From CAVPDG01 sp963702535 (GTDB lineage: Bacteria; Chloroflexota; Anaerolineae; Anaerolineales; UBA4823), in NCBI GenBank assembly GCA_963702535.1, contig CAVPDG010000029.1:1-43225 (forward strand): DNA of 43,225 nucleotides, written 5' to 3'. Each line of letters begins with the position of its first letter. Position 1 is the stretch's first letter. The translations under genes were made by a program, and so were the position numbers. Under the pieces are notes generated by a model that worked only from the letters and a program-made list of their open reading frames with translations, was not told where the DNA came from and made no database searches. Below, in pieces: positions 35,796 to 43,225 of the stretch.

Positions 35796-36389
35796 TCATC
35801 CTTTCCCTTCTTGATCAATCTCCGTATCGGATAACAGGACGAAGTTGTATTCGTCTCTTAAGGACAACAGGGTGCGGTGGTAAAGGCTCTTGATCGCGCC
35901 TTCTGTCCGTCCCATGATTTGACCGATCTCGGAGTTGGGGAGATGCTCCACAAACTTGAGGATCAGCAACTGTTGCCTGTCCGGCGGCAAGCAACGGATG
36001 ATTGTCAGGAGCTGCTCCGTCTCCTCTGATTGGACCAACTCTGCTTCCGGATACTGACCGTCCGCCTTGCCCGCCACGGTCTCATCCAGCGGGACTTCCT
36101 TACACCGGCTGTTGTCCCTATGCCAGTTCGCCAGGACATTATGAGCGATGCGGTACAACCACGCCGAAAGCGGCAAACCGCGATCGTGGTAAGTGCCGAT
36201 GTGACGCATCGCCCGGTAGAAGACCCGGGCGGTCAGGTCTTCTGCGTCTGCTGAGTTCCCCGTCCGATAATAGATGTAGTTGTAGATGCGCCCCACGTAA
36301 CGCTCATACAAAACACCGAAAGCCTCAATATCGCCTTGGGCGGCGTTCGTCAGTGCTGCATCGTCGTCAAATTCCAAGGTTATCCTCAC
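35796..36389 (-). CDS. ECF-type RNA polymerase sigma factor
   Basis: 197 aa from GTG 36389. Region 2 spans roughly residues 20-90 (AFGVLYERYVGRIYNYIYY, DAEDLTARVFYRAM, LSAWLYRIAHNVLANW). Region 4 spans about 125-185 (LPPDRQQLLILKFVEHLPNSEIGQIMGRTEGAIKSLYHR, with the helix-turn-helix). No region 1 or 3, as in group 4 sigma factors. It directs polymerase to a small regulon, probably restrained by the membrane protein encoded just after it. Its leader contains a GC-rich hairpin. Confidence 0.93.
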   Translation of the reverse strand: MRITLEFDDDAALTNAAQGDIEAFGVLYERYVGRIYNYIYYRTGNSADAEDLTARVFYRAMRHIGTYHDRGLPLSAWLYRIAHNVLANWHRDNSRCKEVPLDETVAGKADGQYPEAELVQSEETEQLLTIIRCLPPDRQQLLILKFVEHLPNSEIGQIMGRTEGAIKSLYHRTLLSLRDEYNFVLLSDTEIDQEGKG

Positions 36390-36397
36390 CCTGTTGG

Positions 36398-36423
36398 GTG
36401 GGGTCTATGGGTAAAAACCCCAC
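36398..36423 (-). promoter_or_regulatory. Hairpin in sigma-factor leader
   Basis: GTGGGGT (36398-36404) and ACCCCAC (36417-36423) form a perfect 7-bp inverted repeat with a 12-base loop, 9 bases upstream of the sigma GTG. On the sigma mRNA it could mask or present the ribosome site. No T-run follows. Confidence 0.45.
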
Positions 36424-36583
36424 TACCCCTAAATAGTTACTCTCAGAAGTGATCTTCATCAGATGAACCTGATCCATTGAACATTGTGAAGTCCATTATA
36501 TCAGCCAAAATCACGGGTGGTACTGACCAGGAACGAAGTTAGGGTTTTCCGAAATAACAAAGGATTTTCGAACGCTCTCATGA

Positions 36584-36589
36584 TAAAAT
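36584..36589 (+). promoter_or_regulatory. -10 element for tmRNA
   Basis: TAAAAT (in TGATAAAAT) is 10 bases upstream of the mature tmRNA 5' end. The upstream -35 is weak (TTTTCG-like). Placement alone supports it. Confidence 0.4.
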
Positions 36590-36599
36590 ATCAACGCAC

Positions 36600-36996
36600 G
36601 GGGATGACTGGCTTCGACGGGAGAGGCTGGCCCCGGATTGCGAGCCGAGAGGCGCCGAGCTCGAGAAATCAGCGCAAACCAAAGTGCCAACCGCACAAAC
36701 TATGCTGCTCTGCCCCTCGCTGCATAAGCGATGAGCGAACAGCTGGCTCTCATCAGTAGAGCCACGTCCGCCGGTCCCGTCCTCCGACCGGTGATCGGGT
36801 CGGGCGTAACAAAGTCGGAGTGCTGCACGCCATGTCGCTTCACGTGCTTAAGAAGGGCTTTCGGGTCCTAGCGGCTGGCTGGAAGGAATCTTTGCCTGCT
36901 GAGATCCTTCTGGCGAGACTGAACACCAGGCTACGCTCGTAGATATCCGTGGGACTATTCTTTCGGACTCGGGTTCGATTCCCGACATCTCCACCA
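36600..36996 (+). ncRNA. ssrA: tmRNA
   Basis: 397 nt. The 5' end GGGGATG pairs with CATCTCC before the encoded 3' ACCA, forming the tRNA-like acceptor stem, and GGTTCGATTCC is the T-arm. GGGGATGACTGGCTTCGACG is the classic ssrA opening. The tag frame begins at the resume codon GCA 36674-36676 and ends at TAA 36725-36727, giving ANQSANRTNYAALPLAA. The LAA end is a normal protease-recognition tail. With SmpB (not in the window) it rescues stalled ribosomes. Confidence 0.97.
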
Positions 36997-36999
36997 GTT

Positions 37000-37039
37000 G
37001 GATCCGGCGAAAATGCAGTGAGCCGGATCCTATTTTTTT
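37000..37039 (+). terminator. Terminator shared by tmRNA and RlmI-type gene end
   Basis: A 9-bp stem GGATCCGGC (37000-37008) / GCCGGATCC (37022-37030) followed by TATTTTTTT terminates ssrA 4 bases after its 3' end. The last stem base is part of the stop codon (37030-37032) of the convergent methyltransferase gene. Confidence 0.9.
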
Positions 37040-38217
37040 GCGAGCACAAACCCCTTCAGGTAAGCGCCATCGGGGAAGTTCAACGCTACGGGGTGATCCG
37101 GCGCCTGGAAAAGCGTATCCACGATCTGGACATCCAGGCGCGCATCCACTGCCGCGCCAGCCAGGATCTTCTGAAATAATTCCAGTGAGATATTGCCGGA
37201 ACAGGAAAACGTCGCCAGTATTCCGCCAGGATTGAGGAGCTTCATCGCCAGTAAGTTGATATCCTTATAACCGCGCGCCGCGCCCTCGATATGGGCGGCA
37301 GTCGCAGCGAACTTCGGCGGATCGAGGACGATCAGATCGAATGCCTCACCCCGGTCGCGGAATTCCCTGAGCACGCGGAAAACATCCCCTTCGCGGATGG
37401 ATGCATGAGCCGGGTCAACCCCGTTCAGCAACAGGTTGCCCTTCAGCATCTCTAACGCCTGCGCCGATTCATCCACCGCCATGACGGATGCCGCTCCGCC
37501 TTTCATCATCGAGAGCGTGAAGCCGCCTGTGTAGCAGAAACAATCCAATGCCTTGCGCCCTGCAGCCAGGGTGGTGAGAACCTTGCGGTTTGTCCTCTGG
37601 TCAAGATAGAAGCCGGTCTTATGCCCCTGGCGAATATCGACCCAATACTGCAGCTCGTTCTCAACAACCCTGATCCTATCCGCAGGCTCGCTCCCCTTCA
37701 GGAGACCCGCCCTGGGAGGCAGACCCTCCAACTTGCGTACTTCGGCATCCGAGCGCTCATAGATGCTATCTGCGCCGCTGAGATGAGCCAGTATCTCGCC
37801 GATCTCAGACCTCCACCGTTCGGCGCCGCTGCTGAGAACCTGCACGACCAGCGTGCGATCGTACTGGTCAACGATCAATCCGGGCAACCCATCGGATTCG
37901 GCATGCACCAGGCGGAAGGCGTTGCTCTGCTGGGGGATGTGGTATGCATGCCGGCGGGCAATGCTCCCCGCCAAACGCCTCTCAAAGAAGTCTACAGAGA
38001 CTGTCTCATCTTGATCCCAGGTCCAGATTCGGGCGCGGATCTTCGAGTGGGCGCTGTATCCAGCTCGCGCCAGCCAGTTGCCCTGTGCATCCAGGATCTC
38101 AACAGTATCTCCATCCTCGGGCGTAGCAGACATGCCCGCAATCGCGCCGGCGTACACCCAGGGGTGACGGCGCAAGACAGATGCTTCGCGTCCCGCGTGT
38201 AAATGAAACTCGATCAT
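37030..38217 (-). CDS. rlmI: 23S rRNA cytosine-C5 methyltransferase family (RlmI-like)
   Basis: 395 aa from ATG 38217. The N-terminal PUA-like part opens LHAGREASVLRRHPWVYAGAI, the middle domain has VHAESDGLPGLIVDQYD, and the SAM-dependent Rossmann methyltransferase has DCFCYTGGFTLSM, LDPPKFA and FSCSGNIS. The order and length match RlmI/RlmK-type enzymes that methylate 23S rRNA with S-adenosylmethionine. The exact target base cannot be told. Ends inside the tmRNA terminator. Confidence 0.88.
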   Translation of the reverse strand: MIEFHLHAGREASVLRRHPWVYAGAIAGMSATPEDGDTVEILDAQGNWLARAGYSAHSKIRARIWTWDQDETVSVDFFERRLAGSIARRHAYHIPQQSNAFRLVHAESDGLPGLIVDQYDRTLVVQVLSSGAERWRSEIGEILAHLSGADSIYERSDAEVRKLEGLPPRAGLLKGSEPADRIRVVENELQYWVDIRQGHKTGFYLDQRTNRKVLTTLAAGRKALDCFCYTGGFTLSMMKGGAASVMAVDESAQALEMLKGNLLLNGVDPAHASIREGDVFRVLREFRDRGEAFDLIVLDPPKFAATAAHIEGAARGYKDINLLAMKLLNPGGILATFSCSGNISLELFQKILAGAAVDARLDVQIVDTLFQAPDHPVALNFPDGAYLKGFVLAKK

Positions 38218-38220
38218 AAG

Positions 38221-38256
38221 AAAAATGGGGCTGGAACCGAGCGTGATCCCAACCCC
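38221..38256 (-). terminator. Terminator after alpha-oxoamine synthase gene
   Basis: On the reverse strand GGGGTTGG (38256-38249) pairs with CCAGCCCC (38234-38227), one G-U pair, followed by ATTTTTC. It lies between the stop at 38290 and the start of the methyltransferase at 38217. Confidence 0.8.
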
Positions 38257-38289
38257 AATAACCTCTGTCTTTCCCTGCTCTCCACAGGA

Positions 38290-39495
38290 TTAAGAGATGA
38301 CGCCGATTTGCTTTCCGGCGACCCCGATCACATCGATAGCACGCGCAATTTCCTGGGTCTCGTGCGCTGCCGTGACCGTGGCGCGGCAGGCGCGCCAACC
38401 CCGGAGCGACGGCAGGAGAAACCACCGGCAGGACGAACACATCATGGTGTTGCGCCTCACGCGTCATCGCAAATGCCACTTCATCGCTGCCGCAGACCAC
38501 CGGCACGATCGCAGTTTCGGTATACAGCGTATCGAAGCCAAGCCCTTTCAAGCCGCTAATGAACTGTTGGGAATTGGCGTTCAATTTTTCCACGCGCCAG
38601 GGCTCATCCAGGATCACTTTAAAGGCTTCATTGGCTGCGGCAGCCTGGGCAGGGGGTAGGGCTGCCGAGAAGATATACGCCCGGCAGGTATGGCGCAAGA
38701 ATTCGACCAGCTCCCGCTTGCCGGCGACATAACCACCCACCGAGGGGATGGTCTTGCTCAGCGTGCCCATCTTAATATCGATGCTGCCTTCCATACCGAA
38801 GTGCTCTTCTATGCCTCTGCCGCTCTTGCCCAGCACACCTACGGAGTGCGCTTCATCGATCATCAGCCAGGCGTTATATTTGCGGCACAGCTCGACGGTC
38901 TTGGGGAAATTAATGACATCACCATCCATGCTGAACACAGAATCGGCGACCACCAGCTTGGCGCCATCCGAAGCCTGGATCAGACGCTGCTCGAGCGCTT
39001 CCATGTCATTGTGACGGAAACGCAAGAATTTTGCTCCGGACATCATGCAGCCATCCACAATACTGGCGTGATTTAATTTATCCGAGATCACATAATCGTT
39101 CCGCCCCACCAGCGCGGAGATGACGCTCAAGTTCGTGGCATAACCGGATGAAAATGTAACCGCCGATTCCGCTTTCTTGAACGCAGCAATCGTTTCCTCC
39201 AGCTCGCGATGGATGGTCAGGGAGCCGGCTAACGTGCGCACACCGTGCGTGCCCGTGCCGAACCGGTCGACAGCTTCCCTGGCGGCTTTATTGATGCGGG
39301 GGTGCCCCACAAGACCCAGATAACTGTAAGAAGCATACATACCCATCTCACGACCGTTAACGAGAACTCGCGCCCCCCGCGCAGCTCGGAGATCGGTTGG
39401 TTGTAGTAATACAGGTCGGCTGCTTTGATCCCCTTTACCCGCTCGTTCATCGCCTGGATGCGCTCTGCGATGGCATCATTGGATAGATGATCCAT
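38290..39495 (-). CDS. Alpha-oxoamine synthase (glycine C-acetyltransferase/KBL-BioF type), two frameshifts
   Basis: About 401 aa from ATG 39495. PLP fold type I: YSYLGLVGHP, GTGTHGVRTLAG, SSGYATNLSVI, DKLNHASIVDG (stacking His), LMIDEAHSVGVLG (Asp/His) and GTLSKTIPSVGGY (Schiff-base Lys). A shift falls in the C6 run at 39373-39378, joining ELRGARVLVNGREMGM. A second near 38380-38390 joins LARLRATVTAAHETQE to the TAA at 38290. The family condenses an amino acid (usually glycine or serine/alanine) with an acyl-CoA. No tdh or biotin gene adjoins, so the acyl donor is open. Confidence 0.87.
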
Positions 39496-39523
39496 AAAAT
39501 ACTCCTTTGAGATAGTCCTGGCA

Positions 39524-39552
39524 AGTTTAGTCCAGGCTTGTGGAACTGTCAA
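39524..39552 (-). promoter_or_regulatory. Promoter of the alpha-oxoamine synthase gene
   Basis: Reverse-strand TTGACA (39552-39547), 17-base spacer, TAAACT (39529-39524), 28 bases upstream of the ATG at 39495. A consensus -35 and ideal spacing make this the best promoter in the window. Confidence 0.65.
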
Positions 39553-39573
39553 CTACCAAACCACAGGAATGCG

Positions 39574-41625
39574 CTATTCCGGTTCACCCGCCAGCTGGCG
39601 GAGCTGGCGCTCATCGATCACTGGAACGCCAAGAGAGCGGGCTTTCTCCAGCTTCGAGCCGGGATTTTCGCCAAGCACCAGGTAGCTCGTCTTCTTGCTG
39701 ACCGAATCGGTGCTCTTGCCGCCGCGTGCCTCGATATAATCCTTGATCTCTTCGCGAGTAAAACCTGCAAGCGTGCCCGTGACCACAAACGTCATGTTCT
39801 CGAAGGCTTGCAGCAGACCCGAATCTCCCTGGGCTGCATCTTCAGAAGGCCAGACGCCCGCCAGACGCAGCTTTTCCAGCACGTGCTGGTTAGCCGGGCG
39901 CTCAAACCAGTCGACGATGCCCTGGGCGATGTTTGGACCAATGCCTTCAATCGTCTGCAGATCGAGCAAGGTTGCGCGGGAAAGCAACTCGAGATTGGGG
40001 AAATTCCGCTGCCAGGTCGGCAGCCACGACCTCGCCAACCCCGTGAATGCCTAAGGCGGTAATCAGGCGCGCCAGCGGATTGGCTCTTGGATGCCTGGAT
40101 CGCCTGAAGGAGGTTATCGGCTTTTTTCTCGGCAAAACCTTCCAACTTGAGCAGCTCTTCCTGTCCCAATGAATAAAGGTCCGCCACATCTTGCACCAGC
40201 CCGGCATTGACCAGTTGCTCAACGATCTTGATTCCCAAGCCGACGATATCCATCGCCCCGCGCGAGACGAAATGCTCTACATTTCTAATCAATTGGGCAG
40301 GACATGCGGAGTTGACGCAGAACCAGGCGACCTCCCCTTCGAAGTGCTCCACCGGTTGCGCGGAAGCCGGGCAGACCGCCGGCGGTGAAAAAAGCCGTTC
40401 TTCGCCGGTCCTCGCCGAGCTGATGGGACCAATCACGTAGGGGATGACATCACCAGCCCGTTTCACCAGCACCCGGTCGCCGATACGAATATCTTTTTCG
40501 AGGATATAGTCAAAATTGTGCAGCGTAGCCTGCTTGACGATGACGCCGCCAATATTGACCGGCTCCAGGATAGCATAGGGCGTCAACACCCCTGTGCGCC
40601 CTACATTCACTCCGATATCGGAGAGCTTTGTGGTCACTTCGCGAGCGGGGAATTTGAAGGCGATTGCGCCGCGCGGGTCTTTGCCCACCACCCCCAGCTC
40701 AGCCGCCAACCCCAGGTCATTGATCTTGATCACCGCGCCATCCGCCTCGAAAGGCAGGCGATCGCGCTCTTCCTCAAGCTCGTTGTAAGCTTGGATAACC
40801 GTCTCGCAGATCGCTGCAAACGCGCTCCGGGACGACCGGGAAACCAAGCTGGCGTAAATAGGCGAGCACCGCCTGCTCCGTTGTGAGGTCCTCGTTACGG
40901 CTGCCCTGGATGTCAACGATCGCATAGGTCAGCAACGTCAGCGGGCGGCTTGCCGTCAGGGCTGGATCGAGCTGGCGCAGAGAGCCAGCCGCGGTATTCC
41001 GGGGGTTTAAGTAGGTCTTCTCACCCGCCTCTTCCAGGCGCTGGTTCAGCTTTTCGAAATCTTGCACGTTAATGAAAGCCTCTCCGCGCACCACGAGAAC
41101 CTCCGGTGGGAGGGGTCCATCCGGTGACACCGGTATCCTGAGCGGCAGCGCCCGGATGGTGCGCAAATTATGGGTGATGTCCTCGCCAACCTCGCCATCC
41201 CCGCGGGTCGCGCCCTGGATAAAGACGCCCTGGCGGTAGTGCAGCACCACGGTCAAGCCATCGATCTTCGGCTCAACCACGAAATCGGTGGTGGTCACCC
41301 GTGCATCGATGCGGGCGATGCGCTCGAACCAGGCGCGCAGATCATCCTCGGAAAAGGCATTGCTCAGGCTGAGGATCGGACCCGGGTGATTGACCTTGGC
41401 GAATTTTTCTGCGGGCGCGGCGCCGGCGCGCTGCGTAGGGGAATCGGGTGTGACCAGCTCGGGATGGGCTGCTTCAATTTGCTTCAGCCTGAGCAGCAAT
41501 TGGTCGAACTCAGCATCACTGATCTCAGGGGCGTCCAGGACGTGGTAGCGATAATTATGGTAATGGATCTCCTGGCGAAGCTGAGCTGCTTCTTTTTGCA
41601 GATTTTCGGCTTCAAGGTTGTTCAT
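39574..41625 (-). CDS. ligA: NAD-dependent DNA ligase, three frameshifts
   Basis: About 683 aa from ATG 41625, normal LigA length. Nucleotidyltransferase domain: active-site Lys120 in VEPKIDG, RGEAF and YLNPRNTAAGSLRQ. Shift near 40820 before FAAICETVIQAYNEL, then GAVIKINDL and AFKFPA, the OB fold (KRAGDVIPYV), and a zinc finger with only three of the four expected Cys (CPASAQPV where CPxCG is usual, then FCVNSACPAQ). Shifts near 40083 and in the G4 run 39997-40000 restore ALGIHGVGEVVAADLA (HhH) and then IEGIGPNIAQGIVDWF, followed by the BRCT domain (NMTFVVTGTL). An essential replication enzyme, so the breaks are most likely data errors. Confidence 0.93.
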
Positions 41626-41633
41626 AGGCGAAT

Positions 41634-41664
41634 ATTATAAATCAAAGGATGGGAACTCAGTCAA
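41634..41664 (-). promoter_or_regulatory. Promoter of ligA
   Basis: Reverse-strand TTGACT (41664-41659), 19-base spacer, TATAAT (41639-41634). The -10 ends 8 bases before the ATG at 41625, so the transcript would be nearly leaderless; no Shine-Dalgarno is visible. Confidence 0.5.
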
Positions 41665-41682
41665 TGAGCAGCGCGGCGAGGA

Positions 41683-42645
41683 TTACCCCTGAATCGTGGG
41701 AACCGTTTCTATCTCGGGAAGGTCTGAGCGCCTGGCGAGGCGCTCTCCAGCAAGCACAGCCGAGGCGAGCAACACCAGCAAGATCCAGGAAAGGTCAGCC
41801 AGCAGCAGGTGGACAAGCTGCATCCACACCGGGGCAAGCAAGAGCACGTTGATAAATCCGGCGGCAAGCTGGATGATAAAAACCAGGGTTAACAATAAGC
41901 TAAAGCGGCGAGTATCACCCCCGGAGCGGGTGTTGCGCATATAGCTAGCCATCAAGATGAGATAGATCCCAACCACGATCGCAATGGTGGGATGCAGCAA
42001 TCGCAGCCGGATGAGAAAGTGGGCGGTGGAGGAGAAATCCTGGCTCAAGCCCTGCTGGAGGCTGGTAACAGGGAAAAGTGTGTCGCCCAGGGCAGTCAAT
42101 GCTCCGCTCATCCCCAGCACAAGCACGCCCAGCAGCCCAATACCCAGCCAGACCAGCGCAGAGCCATTGCCGCGCCAGCGCGGCGCTGCCCCTCCCGAAG
42201 CCCACCAGGCGGTCAGTGTGAGCACTGCCAGAAGGAAAAACGTATTGGCAAGATGTACGGTCATTGCCAGGGCACGTCCCAGAGACGCATTCGTGCGCCA
42301 CCCACTCAATAAGACCAGACCAGCTCCGACCAACGCCTCGGTAATGATAAATACCATGCACAGCACAGCGCCTTTGTGTACTATGCTCCCGCGCGGATAT
42401 GCCCGGAAAGCCCAAACCAATAACAGATGACGAGCAGCAGGTCAAGCCGCTCATCAGGCGATGGGTAAACTCGATCATCGTCTCCATCTGGGGCGCTCGC
42501 GGGATAACCTCCCCATCGCACAGGGGCGAATGGCTGCCGCAGCCAGCGCCGGAGCCAGTGGCGCGAACATAAGCGCCCATAAGATGACCAGCAGGTTATA
42601 CCCGAGCACTCCCCAGGCGAATTTTGCGAAATTTGTCAGCTTCAT
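41683..42645 (-). CDS. ctaA: Heme A synthase, COX15/CtaA family (frameshifted)
   Basis: About 320 aa from ATG 42645. N-terminal FAKFAWGVLGYNLLVILW continues, after a missing G in a GGG run (42576-42578), as GAYVRATGSGAGCG and then EFTHRLMSG. Further shifts near 42447 and 42432 restore VWAFRAYPRGS and the rest. Heme-ligand His residues lie in EFTHR, MTVHLANTFF, RLLHPTI and QLVHLLLAD, and eight hydrophobic segments are present. The enzyme oxidises heme O to heme A in the membrane for aa3-type oxidases. No oxidase genes lie in the window. Confidence 0.88.
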
Positions 42646-42753
42646 GGGCAACGATCCTCTCTAAAAATAACCATTATAAGGCCAGGCGGATGAGCGGGCT
42701 CCGCCCCGCGAGGCTTTGTGAGAACTTTCCCGAAGATTTATGGATTATTTTAT

Positions 42754-42759
42754 TATAAT
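42754..42759 (+). promoter_or_regulatory. -10 element for glutaredoxin-like gene
   Basis: TATAAT about 78 bases before GTG 42837, in an AT-rich stretch. No clear -35. The 140-base interval from 42646 also contains a reverse-strand TATAAT (42678-42673) suited to ctaA. Confidence 0.35.
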
Positions 42760-42836
42760 TGTCGAATGGGTGATTTGATTGTGAGAAATGGTGTTACACG
42801 CCTGTTTCAACATAACGGTCAAACTGGAGCATCGAG

Positions 42837-43087
42837 GTGACAAGCCCAACGATCAAGATGTACGGAACCACCTGGTGCGGAGATCGCGGCAAGCCAGGCG
42901 CTACCTGGATCAAAACAAGATCGCATATGAGTTCATCAATCAACATCCATGGTCAATAAGGAGGCAGAATGGTTTTGTGAAGATACCAATCAATGTATGC
43001 GCAGCGTACCGACGATCGTCTTCGTGGTATGGATCGATCCTGGTCGAGCCTTCGAATAAACAATTGGCTGAGAAACTGGGGTTATAA
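42837..43087 (+). CDS. Glutaredoxin/mycoredoxin-like protein (frameshifted)
   Basis: About 83 aa from GTG 42837 (GGAGC-type site upstream). TIKMYGTTWCGD opens a glutaredoxin fold. In the next frame RQARRYLDQNKIAYEFIN follows. After another shift the frame reads WFCEDTNQCMRSVPTIVF with the cis-Pro VPT, and a last shift gives GSILVEPSNKQLAEKLGL. The second Cys of the expected WCxDC is garbled at the first shift (near 42883). Three shifts in 250 bases recall the low-quality cyclase region. Probably a small cytosolic thiol-disulfide reductase. Confidence 0.7.
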
Positions 43088-43225
43088 GGTCGATGGGTCG
43101 CCCAATTGGGTACAAGAAGGGTCCCGAGTCCCCGTAACGGTCCCGCAGATCATTGGGAAATGACGCATCTAATACGCTTTAACATAAGTCGAGCAAGTCT
43201 CCTGTCTTGAAGATGATGGTGATGC
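43088..43225. other. Unassigned right-edge sequence
   Basis: 138 bases after the glutaredoxin-like gene. No ORF, RNA or hairpin with a T-run could be supported; it may hold the start of a neighbouring feature outside the window. Confidence 0.3.

Noticed and set aside
36030..36436. + strand ORFs over the sigma factor
   Set aside because: Shadows of a clear ECF sigma gene on the reverse strand.
36511..36850. Small ORFs over the tmRNA
   Set aside because: The region is accounted for by tmRNA structure; the only real coding part is the tag frame.

Overview
This 43 kb window looks like chromosomal DNA of a GC-rich bacterium, most plausibly a member of the Chloroflexota (Anaerolineae-like). That placement is inferred from the gene mixture: ROK/SIS sugar genes, DegV, an M81 (MlrC-like) peptidase, a cyclase/NB-ARC-type regulator, paired CooC-like ATPases, an SCP-x-type thiolase, DUF166 and COX15/CtaA. 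No rRNA or other phylogenetic anchor beyond tmRNA is present. I see no prophage, insertion sequence or CRISPR array.

Layout. 1-3.2 kb (+): a sugar cluster with the tail of a ROK protein, a SIS-domain protein, a second ROK kinase and an MDR-type dehydrogenase. 3.2-8.0 kb (-): an MFS permease and a three-gene ABC-2 exporter. 8.3-11.6 kb (+): a badly frame-disrupted adenylate-cyclase/ATPase/TPR regulator and a DUF2269 membrane protein. 11.6-14.0 kb (-): DegV and an M81 peptidase. 14.0-15.1 kb (+): a metallo-beta-lactamase-fold hydrolase. 15.2-17.3 kb (-): an SDR and a class III aminotransferase. 17.65-20.1 kb (+): a GH31 glycosidase. 20.2-22.5 kb (+): a hypothetical protein, an RDD membrane protein and a phosphoesterase. 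22.7-25.9 kb (+): a thiolase and a surface protein with two cyanophycinase-like domains that both lack the catalytic serine. 26.0-30.1 kb (+): a PanB-like enzyme preceded by a tandem Shine-Dalgarno array, an unrecognised protein, and a Glu/Leu-type dehydrogenase fused to C-terminal CBS domains. 30.1-34.2 kb (-): two CooC-like ATPases, cysS, an alpha/beta hydrolase and a small membrane protein. 34.3-35.5 kb (+): a HEPN-like protein and a DUF166 protein. 35.5-36.4 kb (-): an ECF sigma factor with a small membrane partner. 36.6-37.0 kb (+): tmRNA. 37.0-42.6 kb (-): an RlmI-type methyltransferase, an alpha-oxoamine synthase, ligA and ctaA. 42.8-43.1 kb (+): a glutaredoxin-like gene.

At least fifteen genes, including the essential ligA, are split by single-base frameshifts. 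Several sit in short homopolymers, and seven of the one-shift genes have spans of 3n+1, meaning one extra base. This points mainly to uncorrected indel errors in the read or assembly rather than widespread gene decay. I therefore give whole-gene spans and state where the frame changes.

The most interesting items are the CBS-fused dehydrogenase and its PanB-like/unknown-gene neighbourhood, the four-copy Shine-Dalgarno array before panB, the doubled serine-less cyanophycinase fold on a predicted membrane-anchored stalk, and twin CooC proteins with no CO dehydrogenase in view. The heme A synthase gene suggests capacity for an aa3-type oxidase, while CooC and DUF166 are more typical of anaerobes, so a facultative lifestyle is possible.
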